Part shown: piece by piece, positions 8,128 through 16,667 of the stretch
How positions within the stretch are numbered: position 1 is the stretch's first letter
Layout: the number at the start of each line of letters is the position of its first letter
Source: Cohnella hashimotonis
GTDB taxonomy: Bacteria > Bacillota > Bacilli > Paenibacillales > Paenibacillaceae
Length of the DNA stretch: 64,000 bases
Direction of reading: 5' to 3'
Assembly: GCF_030014955.1 (NCBI RefSeq)
Contig: NZ_JAGRPV010000001.1
Location: 7,440,001-7,504,000, forward strand
The notes under the pieces: model-generated
Told to the model about the DNA's origin: nothing
Seen by the model: the letters and a program-made list of their open reading frames with translations, nothing else
Database searches by the model: none
Position numbers and translations under genes: made by a program

Positions 8128-9135
8128 CTAACGCAGTATAGCCTCCTGGTAAACCGACAGCTCGGGCGCGCTCTGAATCTGCTTTTGCTCGACCAGGAAT
8201 TCCCCGGTCTGCTTCAGCACGTCGGCAAATCCGCTCTTGTCCTTCTCCGCGCCCAGATACTTGGCGTCCGCCTGCTCCTCCGAGGTCAGCCAGATGAGCT
8301 GCTTCGTCTGCGCGAGCGCGTCTTCCTTGTCCGTGCTCAGCACCGGGGCCAGCGCCTCGGCAACCGTGTCCGGATGCGCCCGGTATTCCTCGACCGCATC
8401 GTCCAGCACATTGACGTATTGCTTCACGAAATCGGGATAGTCCTTCGCGAACTTGTCGCGCACGACGCCCACGTCGGCCGTGATCGCGCCCTGCTCGGAC
8501 AGCGCCTTGGCGGAGATGACGACGCTGCCGTCGTCGGCCGTGAGCTTTGCCAGCACCGGATTCCATACGAATGCCGCATCGATGTCCTTGCGCTGCCAGG
8601 CGGCGAGGATGTCCTGCGGCTGCAGGTCCAGCACCGTCACCTTCTGCAGGTCGACGCCGCCCAGCTTCAAGGCGGACAGCAAGCTGAAGTGAGCGGTAGA
8701 GCCAAACGGCGTAGCCACCTTCTTGCCTTCCAGATCCTTGACGCTCTTGATCTCCGACGCGTTGCGCACGGCCAGCGACTCCGCGTCGCCGATAATGTCG
8801 TGGAGGAAATAAACCTTATAAGCGAGCTTGTTCGCGATCCCGATAGAGACGGGCACGGAGCCTGCAAGCCCGAGGTCGATGCTGCCCGACGCAACCGCGG
8901 TATTGACGTCGCGGCCGGAATCGAACTGCTTCCAATTAATCTTCGTGTCAGGAAACGCCTTTTCCGCGAGCCCCTGCGTCTTCACGAACAGCTCCGCGTT
9001 CGGGATGACCTGGTAGCCGATCGTGACTTCCTTCGGCAGCGAGCCGCCGCTTTTCTCTTCGCCGCAGCCGCTCAGCGCCACAGCGAGCAGCATGACGGAC
9101 GCAGCGAGAACCATACGTTTTTTTCTTTTGAACAT
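8128..9135 (-). CDS. ssuA: Sulfonate/taurine ABC transporter substrate-binding lipoprotein
   Basis: The 335-residue product has a lipoprotein signal peptide (MFKRKKRMVLAASVMLLAVA) with lipobox LSGC, Cys24. The mature part is a NMT1/SsuA-type periplasmic-binding fold: VTIGYQVIPNAELFVKTQG, GSIDLGLAGSVPVSIGIANK, GKKVATPFGSTAHFSL and an AFVWNPVL segment. It delivers sulfonates to SsuC/SsuB. A much longer open frame continues upstream to 9885, but the lipoprotein start with GAGAGG about 8 nt before ATG is clearly right. The upstream extension is antisense-phase sequence over ssuC. Confidence 0.9.
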   Translation of the reverse strand: MFKRKKRMVLAASVMLLAVALSGCGEEKSGGSLPKEVTIGYQVIPNAELFVKTQGLAEKAFPDTKINWKQFDSGRDVNTAVASGSIDLGLAGSVPVSIGIANKLAYKVYFLHDIIGDAESLAVRNASEIKSVKDLEGKKVATPFGSTAHFSLLSALKLGGVDLQKVTVLDLQPQDILAAWQRKDIDAAFVWNPVLAKLTADDGSVVISAKALSEQGAITADVGVVRDKFAKDYPDFVKQYVNVLDDAVEEYRAHPDTVAEALAPVLSTDKEDALAQTKQLIWLTSEEQADAKYLGAEKDKSGFADVLKQTGEFLVEQKQIQSAPELSVYQEAILR

Positions 9136-9170
9136 ACGACTAACCTCTCCCTTTTCCCCAATTGATCCTG

Positions 9171-9941
9171 TTAGACATCCTTGCCGATCCACGGCACCCA
9201 GGCGCGCTCCAGCCATCGGATAGAGGCGTCCAGCAGCACCGCGATGATCCCCATGAGAATAATGCCTGCGAAAATAACGTCGCTGCGCAGAAACTTGCTC
9301 GCGTCGAGCACCATCCAGCCGAGCCCCGACTCCGCCGCCACCATCTCCGCAGCCACCAGCGTCGTATACGTCATGCCGAGCGCGGTTCGGACGCCGGTGA
9401 AAATATCCGGCAGGCACGACGGCAGAATCACGTGCGCGAACAGTCTGCCCCCGGATGCGCCGAGCGAGCGGGCACCGTTGATCCGGTCTTGCGGAATGCG
9501 GGCGACGCCCGCCGCGACCGCGATATACAGCGGTGCGAATCCGGCCAGCGCCAGCAGCGCAATCTTGGAGGCGTCGCCGATCCCGAGCCAGAGCACGAGC
9601 AGCGTGTAGTAGGCGAGCGGCGGCAGCGGCCGGTAAAACTCGATGAACGGCTCTGCCAGCGCGCGGATCCGGGCCGAATAGCCGCTGACGAGTCCGAGCG
9701 GGATCGCCGTCGCCAGCACGATCGCGAACGCCGTGCCGAGCCGCGCAAGACTTGCGCCGATATGGCTCAGCAGCGAACTGCCTTTGTACCCTTCCCGGGC
9801 AATCTCCAGGAAGGCTTTCCATACGGAAGCAGGTGCGGGCACGAAGAGCGGATTGATCCAAGCCAACGCCGTCAAACCCCACCACAGAATCACCGCAGCC
9901 GCGACCGCCGCGACGGAGATACGCCAGTGACGCGTGAACAT
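9171..9941 (-). CDS. ssuC: Sulfonate ABC transporter permease
   Basis: The 256-residue product is a BPD_transp_1 permease with about six helices. The family coupling segment appears as GARSLGASGGRLFAHVILPS. N-terminal VPAPASVWKAFLEIA is typical of the SsuC/TauC group. AAGGAGGG lies 9 nt before ATG 9941, which decides against the longer frame beginning at 10022. First gene of the ssuC-A-B operon; a 35-nt gap precedes ssuA. Its leader contains a terminator-like hairpin at 10022-10068. Confidence 0.9.
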   Translation of the reverse strand: MFTRHWRISVAAVAAAVILWWGLTALAWINPLFVPAPASVWKAFLEIAREGYKGSSLLSHIGASLARLGTAFAIVLATAIPLGLVSGYSARIRALAEPFIEFYRPLPPLAYYTLLVLWLGIGDASKIALLALAGFAPLYIAVAAGVARIPQDRINGARSLGASGGRLFAHVILPSCLPDIFTGVRTALGMTYTTLVAAEMVAAESGLGWMVLDASKFLRSDVIFAGIILMGIIAVLLDASIRWLERAWVPWIGKDV

Positions 9942-10021
9942 GGCGAGGATCCCTCCTTTTCGGATACGTGCTAATCTAGTGCCGACCTCAAGCCAATCTC
10001 GAGCTGAAGAGCGAATATACA

Positions 10022-10068
10022 CAAAAGAGCCCCTTGGCCGCGTATGCCGACACGTCTGGCTAAAGGGG
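10022..10068 (-). terminator. Terminator-like hairpin in the ssuC leader (possible attenuator)
   Basis: On the minus strand CCCCTTTAGCC (10068-10058) pairs with GGCCAAGGGG (10039-10030), followed by CTCTTTTGTG. It lies about 80 nt before the ssuC start and inside its probable leader, where a terminator would cut expression of the operon. I see no S-box, T-box or other riboswitch signature. Confidence 0.45.
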
Positions 10069-10100
10069 ATCTCCGGCTTTCCGGTCGATCGTTCTACAGC

Positions 10101-10116
10101 GTGAATATATATTCAC
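10101..10116. promoter_or_regulatory. Perfect 16-bp palindrome in the divergent ssuC / monooxygenase promoter region
   Basis: GTGAATATATATTCAC is fully self-complementary and sits in the only AT-rich part of the 356-bp region between ssuC and the divergent monooxygenase gene. It is a strong candidate operator for co-regulating both sides. The rest of 9942-10297 holds no gene. Confidence 0.5.
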
Positions 10117-10297
10117 CATTCAAATTAGAGGTTACCAGCAAATCCCTACTTAGTCAATTGGAATTTTGTGATTTAGAATTTCAATCCATGAATTGGTTTT
10201 TCCTATTAGTCAACGCCCTTATTTGCCCTTATCATTACTATTAATCCGACTTCGCAGACTGGAATTGTGTATTTTAAATTTTGAGGGGGATTCGAAT

Positions 10298-11629
10298 ATG
10301 GCAAAGAACAGACAACTTAAGCTGGGCGCAGTGCTTCACGGCGTGGGATCGAGCATGTCGGCATGGCGGCATCCCGACATTCCGTCGGACGCGAGCATCA
10401 ACTGGCCTCGTTATCTGGAGCAGGCGCAGCTGGCCGAGCAAGGCAAATTCGACTTCATCTTCATCGCCGACGGTCTCACCATCAGCGAAAAGTCGATCCC
10501 GCACTTCCTGAACCGTTTCGAGCCGTTGACGCTGCTGTCATCGCTGGGTGCGGTGACCTCCCGGATCGGGCTCGTCGGCACGCTGTCGACCTCGTACAGC
10601 GAGCCCTTCACCGTCGCCCGCCAGTTCGCCTCGCTGGACCATATCTCGGGCGGACGCGCAGGCTGGAACGTCGTCACCTCGCCGGGCGAAGCGACCGCGG
10701 CCAACTTCAATAAGGGCGAACATCCCGATCATTCGAAACGGTATCGCCTGGCAGCCGAGTATCTCGAAGTCGCCAAGGGACTGTGGGACTCGTGGGAGGA
10801 CGACGCCTTCGTCCGCGACAAGGAGAGCGGCGTGTTCTTCGATCCCGACAAGATGCACCGGCTGAATCACAAGGGCGAATTCTTCTCCGTCGAAGGCCCG
10901 TTGAACGTTGCGCGCTCCAAGCAGGGTCGCCCGATCGTGTTCCAGGCCGGCTCGTCGGAGCCTGGACGCGACCTGGCCGCGAGGACGGCGGACGCGGTCT
11001 TCACCGGGCACGAGACCATTGAAGAAGCCCAGGCGTTTTACGCCGACGTGAAACGAAGAGCCGCCGAGTACGGACGCTCGCCGGACGAGATTCTGATCTT
11101 CCCGGGCATCGGGCCCATCGTCGGAGCTACGGACGAGGAGGCAGAGCGCCGCTACGAGGAGATCGCCTCGCTCGCGTCGGTCGAGGACGCGCTTCTGTAC
11201 CTCGGACGCTTTTTCGACCATCACGATTTCTCCGCGTACCCGCTCGATGAGCCGTTCCCCGACATCGGCGATCTCGGCACCAACAGTTTCCGCAGCACGA
11301 CGGACCGGATCAAGCAGAAAGCCAAAGAAAACGGCTGGACGCTCCGCCAGGTCGCGCTCCGCACAATGACGCCTAAAGGCCCGTTCGTCGGCACGCCCGA
11401 GAAGGTCGCGGACCGGCTCGCGCAATGGTTCGAAGGAAGCGCTGCGGACGGCTTCATCGTCGGCGAGGCCGTACCCGGCGGATTCGCGGACTTCGTCAAA
11501 TACGTCGTGCCGCTGCTTCAGGCGCGGGGACTTTACCGCTCGGAATACGAACAGGATACGCTCCGGGGCAACCTCGGCCTGCCTTTCCCGGTCAATCGCT
11601 ATGCCGCGCCGGTTGCGGTCCGTTCCTAA
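10298..11629 (+). CDS. NtaA/SnaA/DszA-family flavin-dependent monooxygenase
   Basis: A 443-residue LLM-class enzyme. [61 protein letters not shown] and [20 protein letters not shown] are hallmarks of the NtaA/SnaA/SoxA(DszA) branch, which includes B. subtilis YtnJ and YxeK. Such enzymes oxidise thioether or sulfone-type substrates with FMNH2 supplied by a separate reductase. The start at ATG 10298 has GAGGGGGA 7 nt upstream; the longer frame from 10193 lacks any ribosome site. It is followed by a peptide-type ABC transporter and an M20 amidohydrolase, matching the content of the Bacillus ytm/yxe sulfur operons. Exact substrate unknown. Confidence 0.85.
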   Translation: MAKNRQLKLGAVLHGVGSSMSAWRHPDIPSDASINWPRYLEQAQLAEQGKFDFIFIADGLTISEKSIPHFLNRFEPLTLLSSLGAVTSRIGLVGTLSTSYSEPFTVARQFASLDHISGGRAGWNVVTSPGEATAANFNKGEHPDHSKRYRLAAEYLEVAKGLWDSWEDDAFVRDKESGVFFDPDKMHRLNHKGEFFSVEGPLNVARSKQGRPIVFQAGSSEPGRDLAARTADAVFTGHETIEEAQAFYADVKRRAAEYGRSPDEILIFPGIGPIVGATDEEAERRYEEIASLASVEDALLYLGRFFDHHDFSAYPLDEPFPDIGDLGTNSFRSTTDRIKQKAKENGWTLRQVALRTMTPKGPFVGTPEKVADRLAQWFEGSAADGFIVGEAVPGGFADFVKYVVPLLQARGLYRSEYEQDTLRGNLGLPFPVNRYAAPVAVRS

Positions 11630-11659
11630 ATCACTTTACTCATTCGGGAGGATTATTCG

Positions 11660-13354
11660 ATGTACAGCACCCAACGCTCGTTCAAATGGACTTCTATCCT
11701 GCTTGCGGTCTCGCTCGCGCTGACGCTGGCGCTTGCCGCTTGCGGCAACAACAATAACGGCGGCGGCCAGGCCGCTGCCGGAGATGCGAGCCCAAGCGCC
11801 GCCTCTCCCTCCGCTTCGCAAGCGGACGCCTCGTCTTCCGCCGCCACGCAAGGCGGCGAGCTGACCTATGCGCTCGCCACCTCGCCCGACACGCTCGATC
11901 CGCAGCGCAGCGGTCTCGCCGTCGCCGTCCGCGTCATTCGAACCATTTACGATAACCTTGTCGTCAAGCTGCCCGACAACACCATCAAGCCTTGGCTCGC
12001 CACCGAATGGACCGAGTCCGAAGACGGCCTGAGCTATACGTTCAAGCTGCGCCAGGACGTCAAGTTCCAGGATGGCACGCCGTTCAACGCAGAAGCCGTA
12101 AAGTACAACTATGAACGCATCCTCGATCCGGCCACGAAGGCCGCCAACGCGAGCGCGCTGCTGAAGCCCTTCAAGTCGGCCGAGGTCATCGACGAATATA
12201 CGGTCAAGCTGAATCTCGAGACGCCTTCGCGCGCCTTCCTCGGCAATCTGAGCCAGGCTCTTCTCGGCATCGTATCCCCGACGGCCGCGAAGAAGTACGG
12301 GGATCAGTTCGGCAAAAATCCGGTAGGCACCGGACCGTTTAAGTTCGTCAAGTGGGAAGAAAACGCCGAGATTACGGTCGAGCGCAATCCCGATTACAAC
12401 TGGGGACCGGAGATCGTCGACAACAAAGGCGCGCCCTACCTCGACCGGGTGACCTTCAAGATCGCGCCGGAGGAAGCGACGCGGATCGGCAGCGTGCAGA
12501 GCGGCCAGGTGCTGGCGGCCGAGACCGTGCCTCCGCAGAACATCGTCTCGCTGAAGAGCAATCCGGATTTCCAGGTGCTGCAGGCCAACACGATCGGGCT
12601 TCCTTATACGCTGTTCATCAATCAGGAGCACGCGCCATGGGGCGAGACCAAGGCCCGTCAAGCGCTGCAATACGGCATCGACATCGGCGCCATCGTCAAG
12701 ACGCTGTATCTTGGCACCTACGACCAGGCCTGGTCCGCGCTGACGCCGGGCGTGCTCGGTTACGACACTTCGCTGGAGAACGCCGTTCAGCCGGACGTAG
12801 ACAAAGCGAACGCGCTGCTTGACGAGATCGGCTGGAAAAAAGGCGCCGACGGCATCCGCGAGAAGGACGGCAAGAAGCTCACCCTGCGCTACGTCGACGG
12901 CTCTCCAAACCGCGAGAAGCGCAACGATATCGCGGCGATCATCCAGCAGCAGCTGAAGAAGATCGGGATCGATACGGAAGTCGTTATTACGAAAGACATC
13001 CTGACCGAAGTTTACACAAACAGCAATTACGACCTCTACGGCAACAGCCAGGTTAATGGGGACCCCAACGCGCTGTCAGCGTTCTACCACACGGCGCCCA
13101 AGGGCGCACTCGGCAACCTTTCCAAAGTCTCCGATCCGGAGATCGATCAATGGCTGGAGCAGGGCGCCGTGGAAAAGGACGACGCGAAGCGCGCCGAGCT
13201 ATATAAAAAGGTGCAGCAGCGCATCAAGGACGAGGCGATCATCCTCCCGATCTACGTATTCCCGTATACGGTGGCGGCCTCCAAGTCCGTACAGGGTCTG
13301 AAGTTCGACCTGCTGGGCTATCCACTGTTCAACGACGTCAGCCTGGCCAAGTAA
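11660..13354 (+). CDS. Oligopeptide/nickel-type ABC transporter substrate-binding lipoprotein
   Basis: The 564-residue SBP_bac_5 protein (DppA/OppA/GsiB class) has a lipoprotein signal with Cys28 in LALAAC. An Asn/Gly run and an Ala/Ser-rich linker follow, to about residue 70. Family landmarks are GGELTYALATSPDTLDPQRS, YDNLV, LSYTFKLRQDVKFQDGTPFN and GTGPFKFVKWEENAEITVER. GGGAGG is 8 nt before ATG. It begins an operon of SBP, two permeases and a fused double ATPase. The neighbours suggest an S-containing peptide-like or N-acyl amino acid substrate, but binding specificity cannot be read from the sequence. Confidence 0.9.
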   Translation: MYSTQRSFKWTSILLAVSLALTLALAACGNNNNGGGQAAAGDASPSAASPSASQADASSSAATQGGELTYALATSPDTLDPQRSGLAVAVRVIRTIYDNLVVKLPDNTIKPWLATEWTESEDGLSYTFKLRQDVKFQDGTPFNAEAVKYNYERILDPATKAANASALLKPFKSAEVIDEYTVKLNLETPSRAFLGNLSQALLGIVSPTAAKKYGDQFGKNPVGTGPFKFVKWEENAEITVERNPDYNWGPEIVDNKGAPYLDRVTFKIAPEEATRIGSVQSGQVLAAETVPPQNIVSLKSNPDFQVLQANTIGLPYTLFINQEHAPWGETKARQALQYGIDIGAIVKTLYLGTYDQAWSALTPGVLGYDTSLENAVQPDVDKANALLDEIGWKKGADGIREKDGKKLTLRYVDGSPNREKRNDIAAIIQQQLKKIGIDTEVVITKDILTEVYTNSNYDLYGNSQVNGDPNALSAFYHTAPKGALGNLSKVSDPEIDQWLEQGAVEKDDAKRAELYKKVQQRIKDEAIILPIYVFPYTVAASKSVQGLKFDLLGYPLFNDVSLAK

Positions 13355-13378
13355 ACGGAAGGGAAGGGGTAACAAACG

Positions 13379-14305
13379 ATGCTCAAAGCCGTGACCGGAC
13401 GCATACTCTCCTCCCTCCTCGTCATCGTCGGCTCGTCCGCGCTCGTGTTCGTCATCATGTACCTGCTGCCGGGGGACCCGGTAGCAAGCATGATCGACGT
13501 CTCCAACGCCTCGCCCGAGACGATCGCGAACCTCCGTCACCAGCTCGGAATCGATCGCCCCTTCCTGCTGCAGCTTGCCGATTACTTCGGCAAGCTGCTT
13601 CGCGGCGACTTCGGCCAATCCGTGCTGAACTCGGAGCCCGTGCTGCCCAAGATCGCGAAGCATTTCCCCGCGACGCTCGCCCTGGCGGCTTGCAGCGCCG
13701 CCGTGTCGGTCATCGTCGGCGTGCTCCTCGGCGTGCTGTCGGCGATCCACCGCAACAAGCCGATCGATCTCATCGCCCGGATCGTCGGGCTGCTCGGCAT
13801 CTCGATGCCCGCCTTCTGGACCGGCATCCTGCTGCTGCTTATCTTCTCCATTCGGCTCGGATGGTTCCCGGCGATGGGCTCGCACGGCTGGCGGACGCTC
13901 GTTCTGCCCGCGCTTACGCTCGGCCTGATCGGCGCCGGCTTCATCGTCCGCATGGTCCGCAACAGCATGCTCGAGGTCATCGGCGACGCCTTCGTCGTCA
14001 CGCTCCGCGCCAAGGGCTTGTCGGAGCGTGCCGTCATGTACCGGCATGCGCTGCGCAACGCGCTCATTCCCGCCGTCACGATGATCGGCGTGCTGGCCGG
14101 CGAGATGCTGGCGGGCACCGTCGTCATCGAGACGGTGTTCTCCAGGCAGGGCATCGGCCGGATCATCGCGGACGCCATCATGGCGAAGGATCTGCCGGTC
14201 GTGCAGGGCGTCATCCTGTTTTCCGCGCTCGTGTACGTCGTCGTGAATCTGCTCGTCGACTTGTCGTACGCGGTCATCGATCCGCGGGTGCGGCGGGCGG
14301 CTTAG
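13379..14305 (+). CDS. Peptide-type ABC transporter permease, DppB/OppB family
   Basis: The 308-residue product is a DppB-type permease with an N-terminal helix, YLLPGDPVASMID, the LGIDRPFLLQLADYFGKLL segment, and the coupling motif region ARRL-type seen here as LRAKGLSERAVMYRHALRNA. The signature ETVFSRQGIGRIIADAI is close to the C terminus. The start is ATG, 24 nt after the binding-protein stop. Its partner permease (16668) is displaced more than 2 kb downstream by a repeat array and an IS66 insertion. Confidence 0.9.
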   Translation: MLKAVTGRILSSLLVIVGSSALVFVIMYLLPGDPVASMIDVSNASPETIANLRHQLGIDRPFLLQLADYFGKLLRGDFGQSVLNSEPVLPKIAKHFPATLALAACSAAVSVIVGVLLGVLSAIHRNKPIDLIARIVGLLGISMPAFWTGILLLLIFSIRLGWFPAMGSHGWRTLVLPALTLGLIGAGFIVRMVRNSMLEVIGDAFVVTLRAKGLSERAVMYRHALRNALIPAVTMIGVLAGEMLAGTVVIETVFSRQGIGRIIADAIMAKDLPVVQGVILFSALVYVVVNLLVDLSYAVIDPRVRRAA

Positions 14306-14464
14306 GGTGTGGGGCAGCGGTTGGCGCAAGCATGGCGGGTGAAGCCTTCAGCGTAGACATGCGGCCAGGCGAGCGGGTGAGTCGGTGGAAGCAGGCGTGA
14401 GGCTGCGGCGGAGTTGCCGGCTCCCGGGTAGCGCTGGCGTGGCAGCGTGACATGCGACGGGGGT

Positions 14465-14815
14465 GCGGATGGCGCCGTGCGATGGCGTGACACTGCGGCT
14501 GGGGTGCGGACGCGCGCAGCTACGGTTGCGGATGGCGCCGTGCGATGGCGTGACACTGCGGCTGGGGTGCGGACGCGCGCAGCTACGGTTGCGGATGGCG
14601 CCGTGCGATGGCGTGATACTGCGGCGGGGGTGCGGACGCGCGCAGCTACGGTTGCGGATGGCGCCGTGCGATGGCGTGATACTGCGGCGGGGGCGCGGAC
14701 GCGCGCAGCTACGGTTGCGGATGGCGCCGTGCGATGGCGTGACACTGCGGCTGGGGTGCGGACGCGCGCAGCTAAGGTTGCGGATGGCGCCGTGCGATGG
14801 CGTGACACTGCGGCG
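14465..14815. repeat. Tandem repeat array, 63-bp period
   Basis: GCGGATGGCGCC recurs at 14465, 14528, 14591, 14654, 14717 and 14780, exactly 63 bp apart, with only scattered substitutions. The last copy is partial. The remaining part of 14306-14464 is a degraded version of similar GC-rich sequence. Because 63 is divisible by three the array keeps frames open on both strands (e.g. 14447-14887), but there is no ribosome site or codon pattern of a gene. Confidence 0.9.
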
Positions 14816-14898
14816 GAGGCGTTGGAAGCGGCGATAATTGCTAAAAGGCAGTTAATCCGGCGCGCACCCTCTCGTTTTGGCGAATAGTTGTCGAAAGG

Positions 14899-16452
14899 GT
14901 TACTACTTAGGTCAACCGAAAGTAAAAGTGCCGCGGAGTGCGGCTGAAAGGGAGGAGAGTACAGGGAGTTGTTGCTTGAGAAGCGTGGAAATGAAGCCGC
15001 GTACGCGCGCAAAAACCTTTGCACCTTGCTCTGTGCGAAAGCAGCCTGAAACCTTATCTTTAACTTTCACCATGCGAATATCGCGTTCGGCTTGGTTATT
15101 GTCAAAGGGCGCCTTGGCATCATAAAGAAAGCGGAGAATGGCGTCCTTGTAACTCAGGAACCGCTGTCCCAAATTCGCCGCTTTGCTTTTCGTTTTTCGG
15201 CCTCTCGGGCCGGTTTTGGGGCGAACGGGGTCTTTAGACCATTCCAGTTCACCTTGTTTTAGAATTTCGTCGTACTGTTGCTGCATCTGCTGGATGTGTT
15301 CCTGTCTCAAAGGCTCACCTCGTTTTCGGTGGTCCGAAGCTGTCTTCCAGCTTTCCTGCAGCAACGTTTTCATCCGCGTCGACCAGGTATGCTTGTCATG
15401 CTCGCTTATCCCCTGGCATTCACGAAGCAGATGGGCGCAGCAGAGCGAGTGGGAGAAGGAGAATTCATCTTTAAAGTAAGCGCCGTAGCTGTCATGCATC
15501 ACCGTTCCCGTGTAAGTAGACAAGATTTCTCCTGCTTTCATGCCCACACTTCCGCGGCTGGGATGAACGGTAAATAGCGTGTAATCGGCAGTGGAGGCAG
15601 TATGTAGCCAGTGCTCGTGATCTTGGACACGAAGGCCCGTTTCGTCGCAATGCAGATGGTCGCTTTTCAGCAGCGCCTCGCGCGCATGTTGCTCAGCCGG
15701 TGCTAGTCGGTGATGCATGACTTTAAGGTACGACAAGAGTGTGGCATCGCTCGGACGGTAACGGGTTAAATCGGCAAAGAGCTGCCCAATACGCGCAAGC
15801 GGAATCATTTGAAACGCGCTCAAATACGCAGTCCAGGCTGCAAACCCGTCGCCGTATTGTGTGGCAGCATTCACGCCCTCAGGAAATAGGGCGCGCTGCG
15901 TACACCTGCAATGCGGACAACGCTTTTTCTCTGAGCGATACTCGGTGACCACTACGCGTGGCGCAGGCAGGTCAAAAACCTGACGTCTCTCGTAGTCCAA
16001 AGGCGGCACGGCTTCGAGCGACGCCTGACAAGCGCCACAGACGGATAGGGTTTGATGAACGACGTGATCCGGCGCTTCAGAAAATAGCAGCGTATGTCCG
16101 TCATGGCCCTTTGGCGCTCCCTTTTTTCCGCCGGGTTGCCGCGAGTTGGTCGGTTTGCGGAAACCATCACTTGAAGGCGGTTTGCTGCTATTGCGGGAGT
16201 TTTGGCCAAGCTGACGTTCGAGGTCTTTGATTCGGTTTTCAAGCTTCTCAATTTTAGCGGTATACTGCTCGATTGTAGCGGTAAACTGATCGACCAGCGA
16301 TGTAATGAACGCCTCGATGGTCTCAGGATCGCTATGGCTGATCTGCTTGATGAGTTTCTTATCTATCATTCGGTTACCCCGTTTCTGAACGTATAGGTAT
16401 AATCTTTTACACCTATATCCAGAAAACTAAAAGGGTGGACCTAAGTAGTAAC
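14899..16452 (-). mobile_element. IS66-family insertion sequence, tnpC-only (ISBst12-like) type
   Basis: A 1554-bp element bounded by inverted ends GTTACTACTTAGGTC (14899-14913) and GACCTAAGTAGTAAC (16438-16452); 15 bp match exactly, with weaker similarity further in. It is flanked by a perfect 8-bp direct repeat TCGAAAGG (14891-14898 and 16453-16460), the target duplication length known for the IS66 family. It holds a single transposase gene and no tnpA or tnpB. Both ends and the transposase are intact, so insertion appears recent. It sits between two permease genes of a peptide ABC operon, in a non-coding gap. Confidence 0.93.
14912..16369 (-). CDS. tnpC: IS66-family transposase TnpC
   Basis: The 485-residue product starts with a coiled coil (about 25-55, TATIEQYTAKIEKLENRIKD), then the IS66 N-terminal GQNSRNSSKPPSSDG motif. 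A zinc-binding region follows with CGACQ and CPHCRC. The DDE domain shows the first Asp in LHCDETGLRV, the second in VMHDSYGAYF and the Glu in DNNQAERDIRMVKV. The frame is intact. The stop codon overlaps the left inverted end of the element. Confidence 0.93.
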   Translation of the reverse strand: MIDKKLIKQISHSDPETIEAFITSLVDQFTATIEQYTAKIEKLENRIKDLERQLGQNSRNSSKPPSSDGFRKPTNSRQPGGKKGAPKGHDGHTLLFSEAPDHVVHQTLSVCGACQASLEAVPPLDYERRQVFDLPAPRVVVTEYRSEKKRCPHCRCTQRALFPEGVNAATQYGDGFAAWTAYLSAFQMIPLARIGQLFADLTRYRPSDATLLSYLKVMHHRLAPAEQHAREALLKSDHLHCDETGLRVQDHEHWLHTASTADYTLFTVHPSRGSVGMKAGEILSTYTGTVMHDSYGAYFKDEFSFSHSLCCAHLLRECQGISEHDKHTWSTRMKTLLQESWKTASDHRKRGEPLRQEHIQQMQQQYDEILKQGELEWSKDPVRPKTGPRGRKTKSKAANLGQRFLSYKDAILRFLYDAKAPFDNNQAERDIRMVKVKDKVSGCFRTEQGAKVFARVRGFISTLLKQQLPVLSSLSAALRGTFTFG

Positions 16453-16667
16453 TCGAAAGGCAGTTATTTTGTTCGTTTTGTCCCGCTTTGTGCGTATGTC
16501 GGTGAAATAGCTGCCTTTTGAGCCTTATTTCCTTAACTCGAAGGCCATCCGCAGAAATAGCTGCCTTTTAACCATTATTTTCTGACCGGTGGCGGCGCGC
16601 CCTGATCTTCGTCACCAATCGGCCCATACACATTTGGGTCTATACAAACGAAAGGACGTGAAACCCG

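Larger units (their letters stand above)
14844..16569. repeat. Four copies of an AAAGGCAGYTATTT-like sequence around the IS insertion site
   Basis: Copies lie at 14844-14856 and 16456-16470 (forward) and at 16505-16519 and 16555-16569 (inverted, AAATAGCTGCCTTTT). Before the IS66 insertion they lay within about 170 bp and could pair as hairpins. The rest of 16461-16667 shows no gene. Confidence 0.5.

Noticed and set aside
9136..9885. Upstream 250-codon extension of ssuA
   Set aside because: It runs in another phase over ssuC; a clear lipoprotein start with ribosome site exists at 9135.
10022..10297. S-box or T-box riboswitch before the sulfur genes
   Set aside because: None of the conserved motifs of either class is visible; only a terminator-like hairpin is.
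6590..14815. Possible CRISPR arrays
   Set aside because: Units are contiguous with no variable spacers, periods of 41, 62 and 63 bp, and no cas genes.
14447..14887. 146-codon open frame through the 63-bp array, and a 240-codon frame on the other strand (14302-15024)
   Set aside because: Open only because 63 is divisible by three; no ribosome site and no protein-like variation between units.
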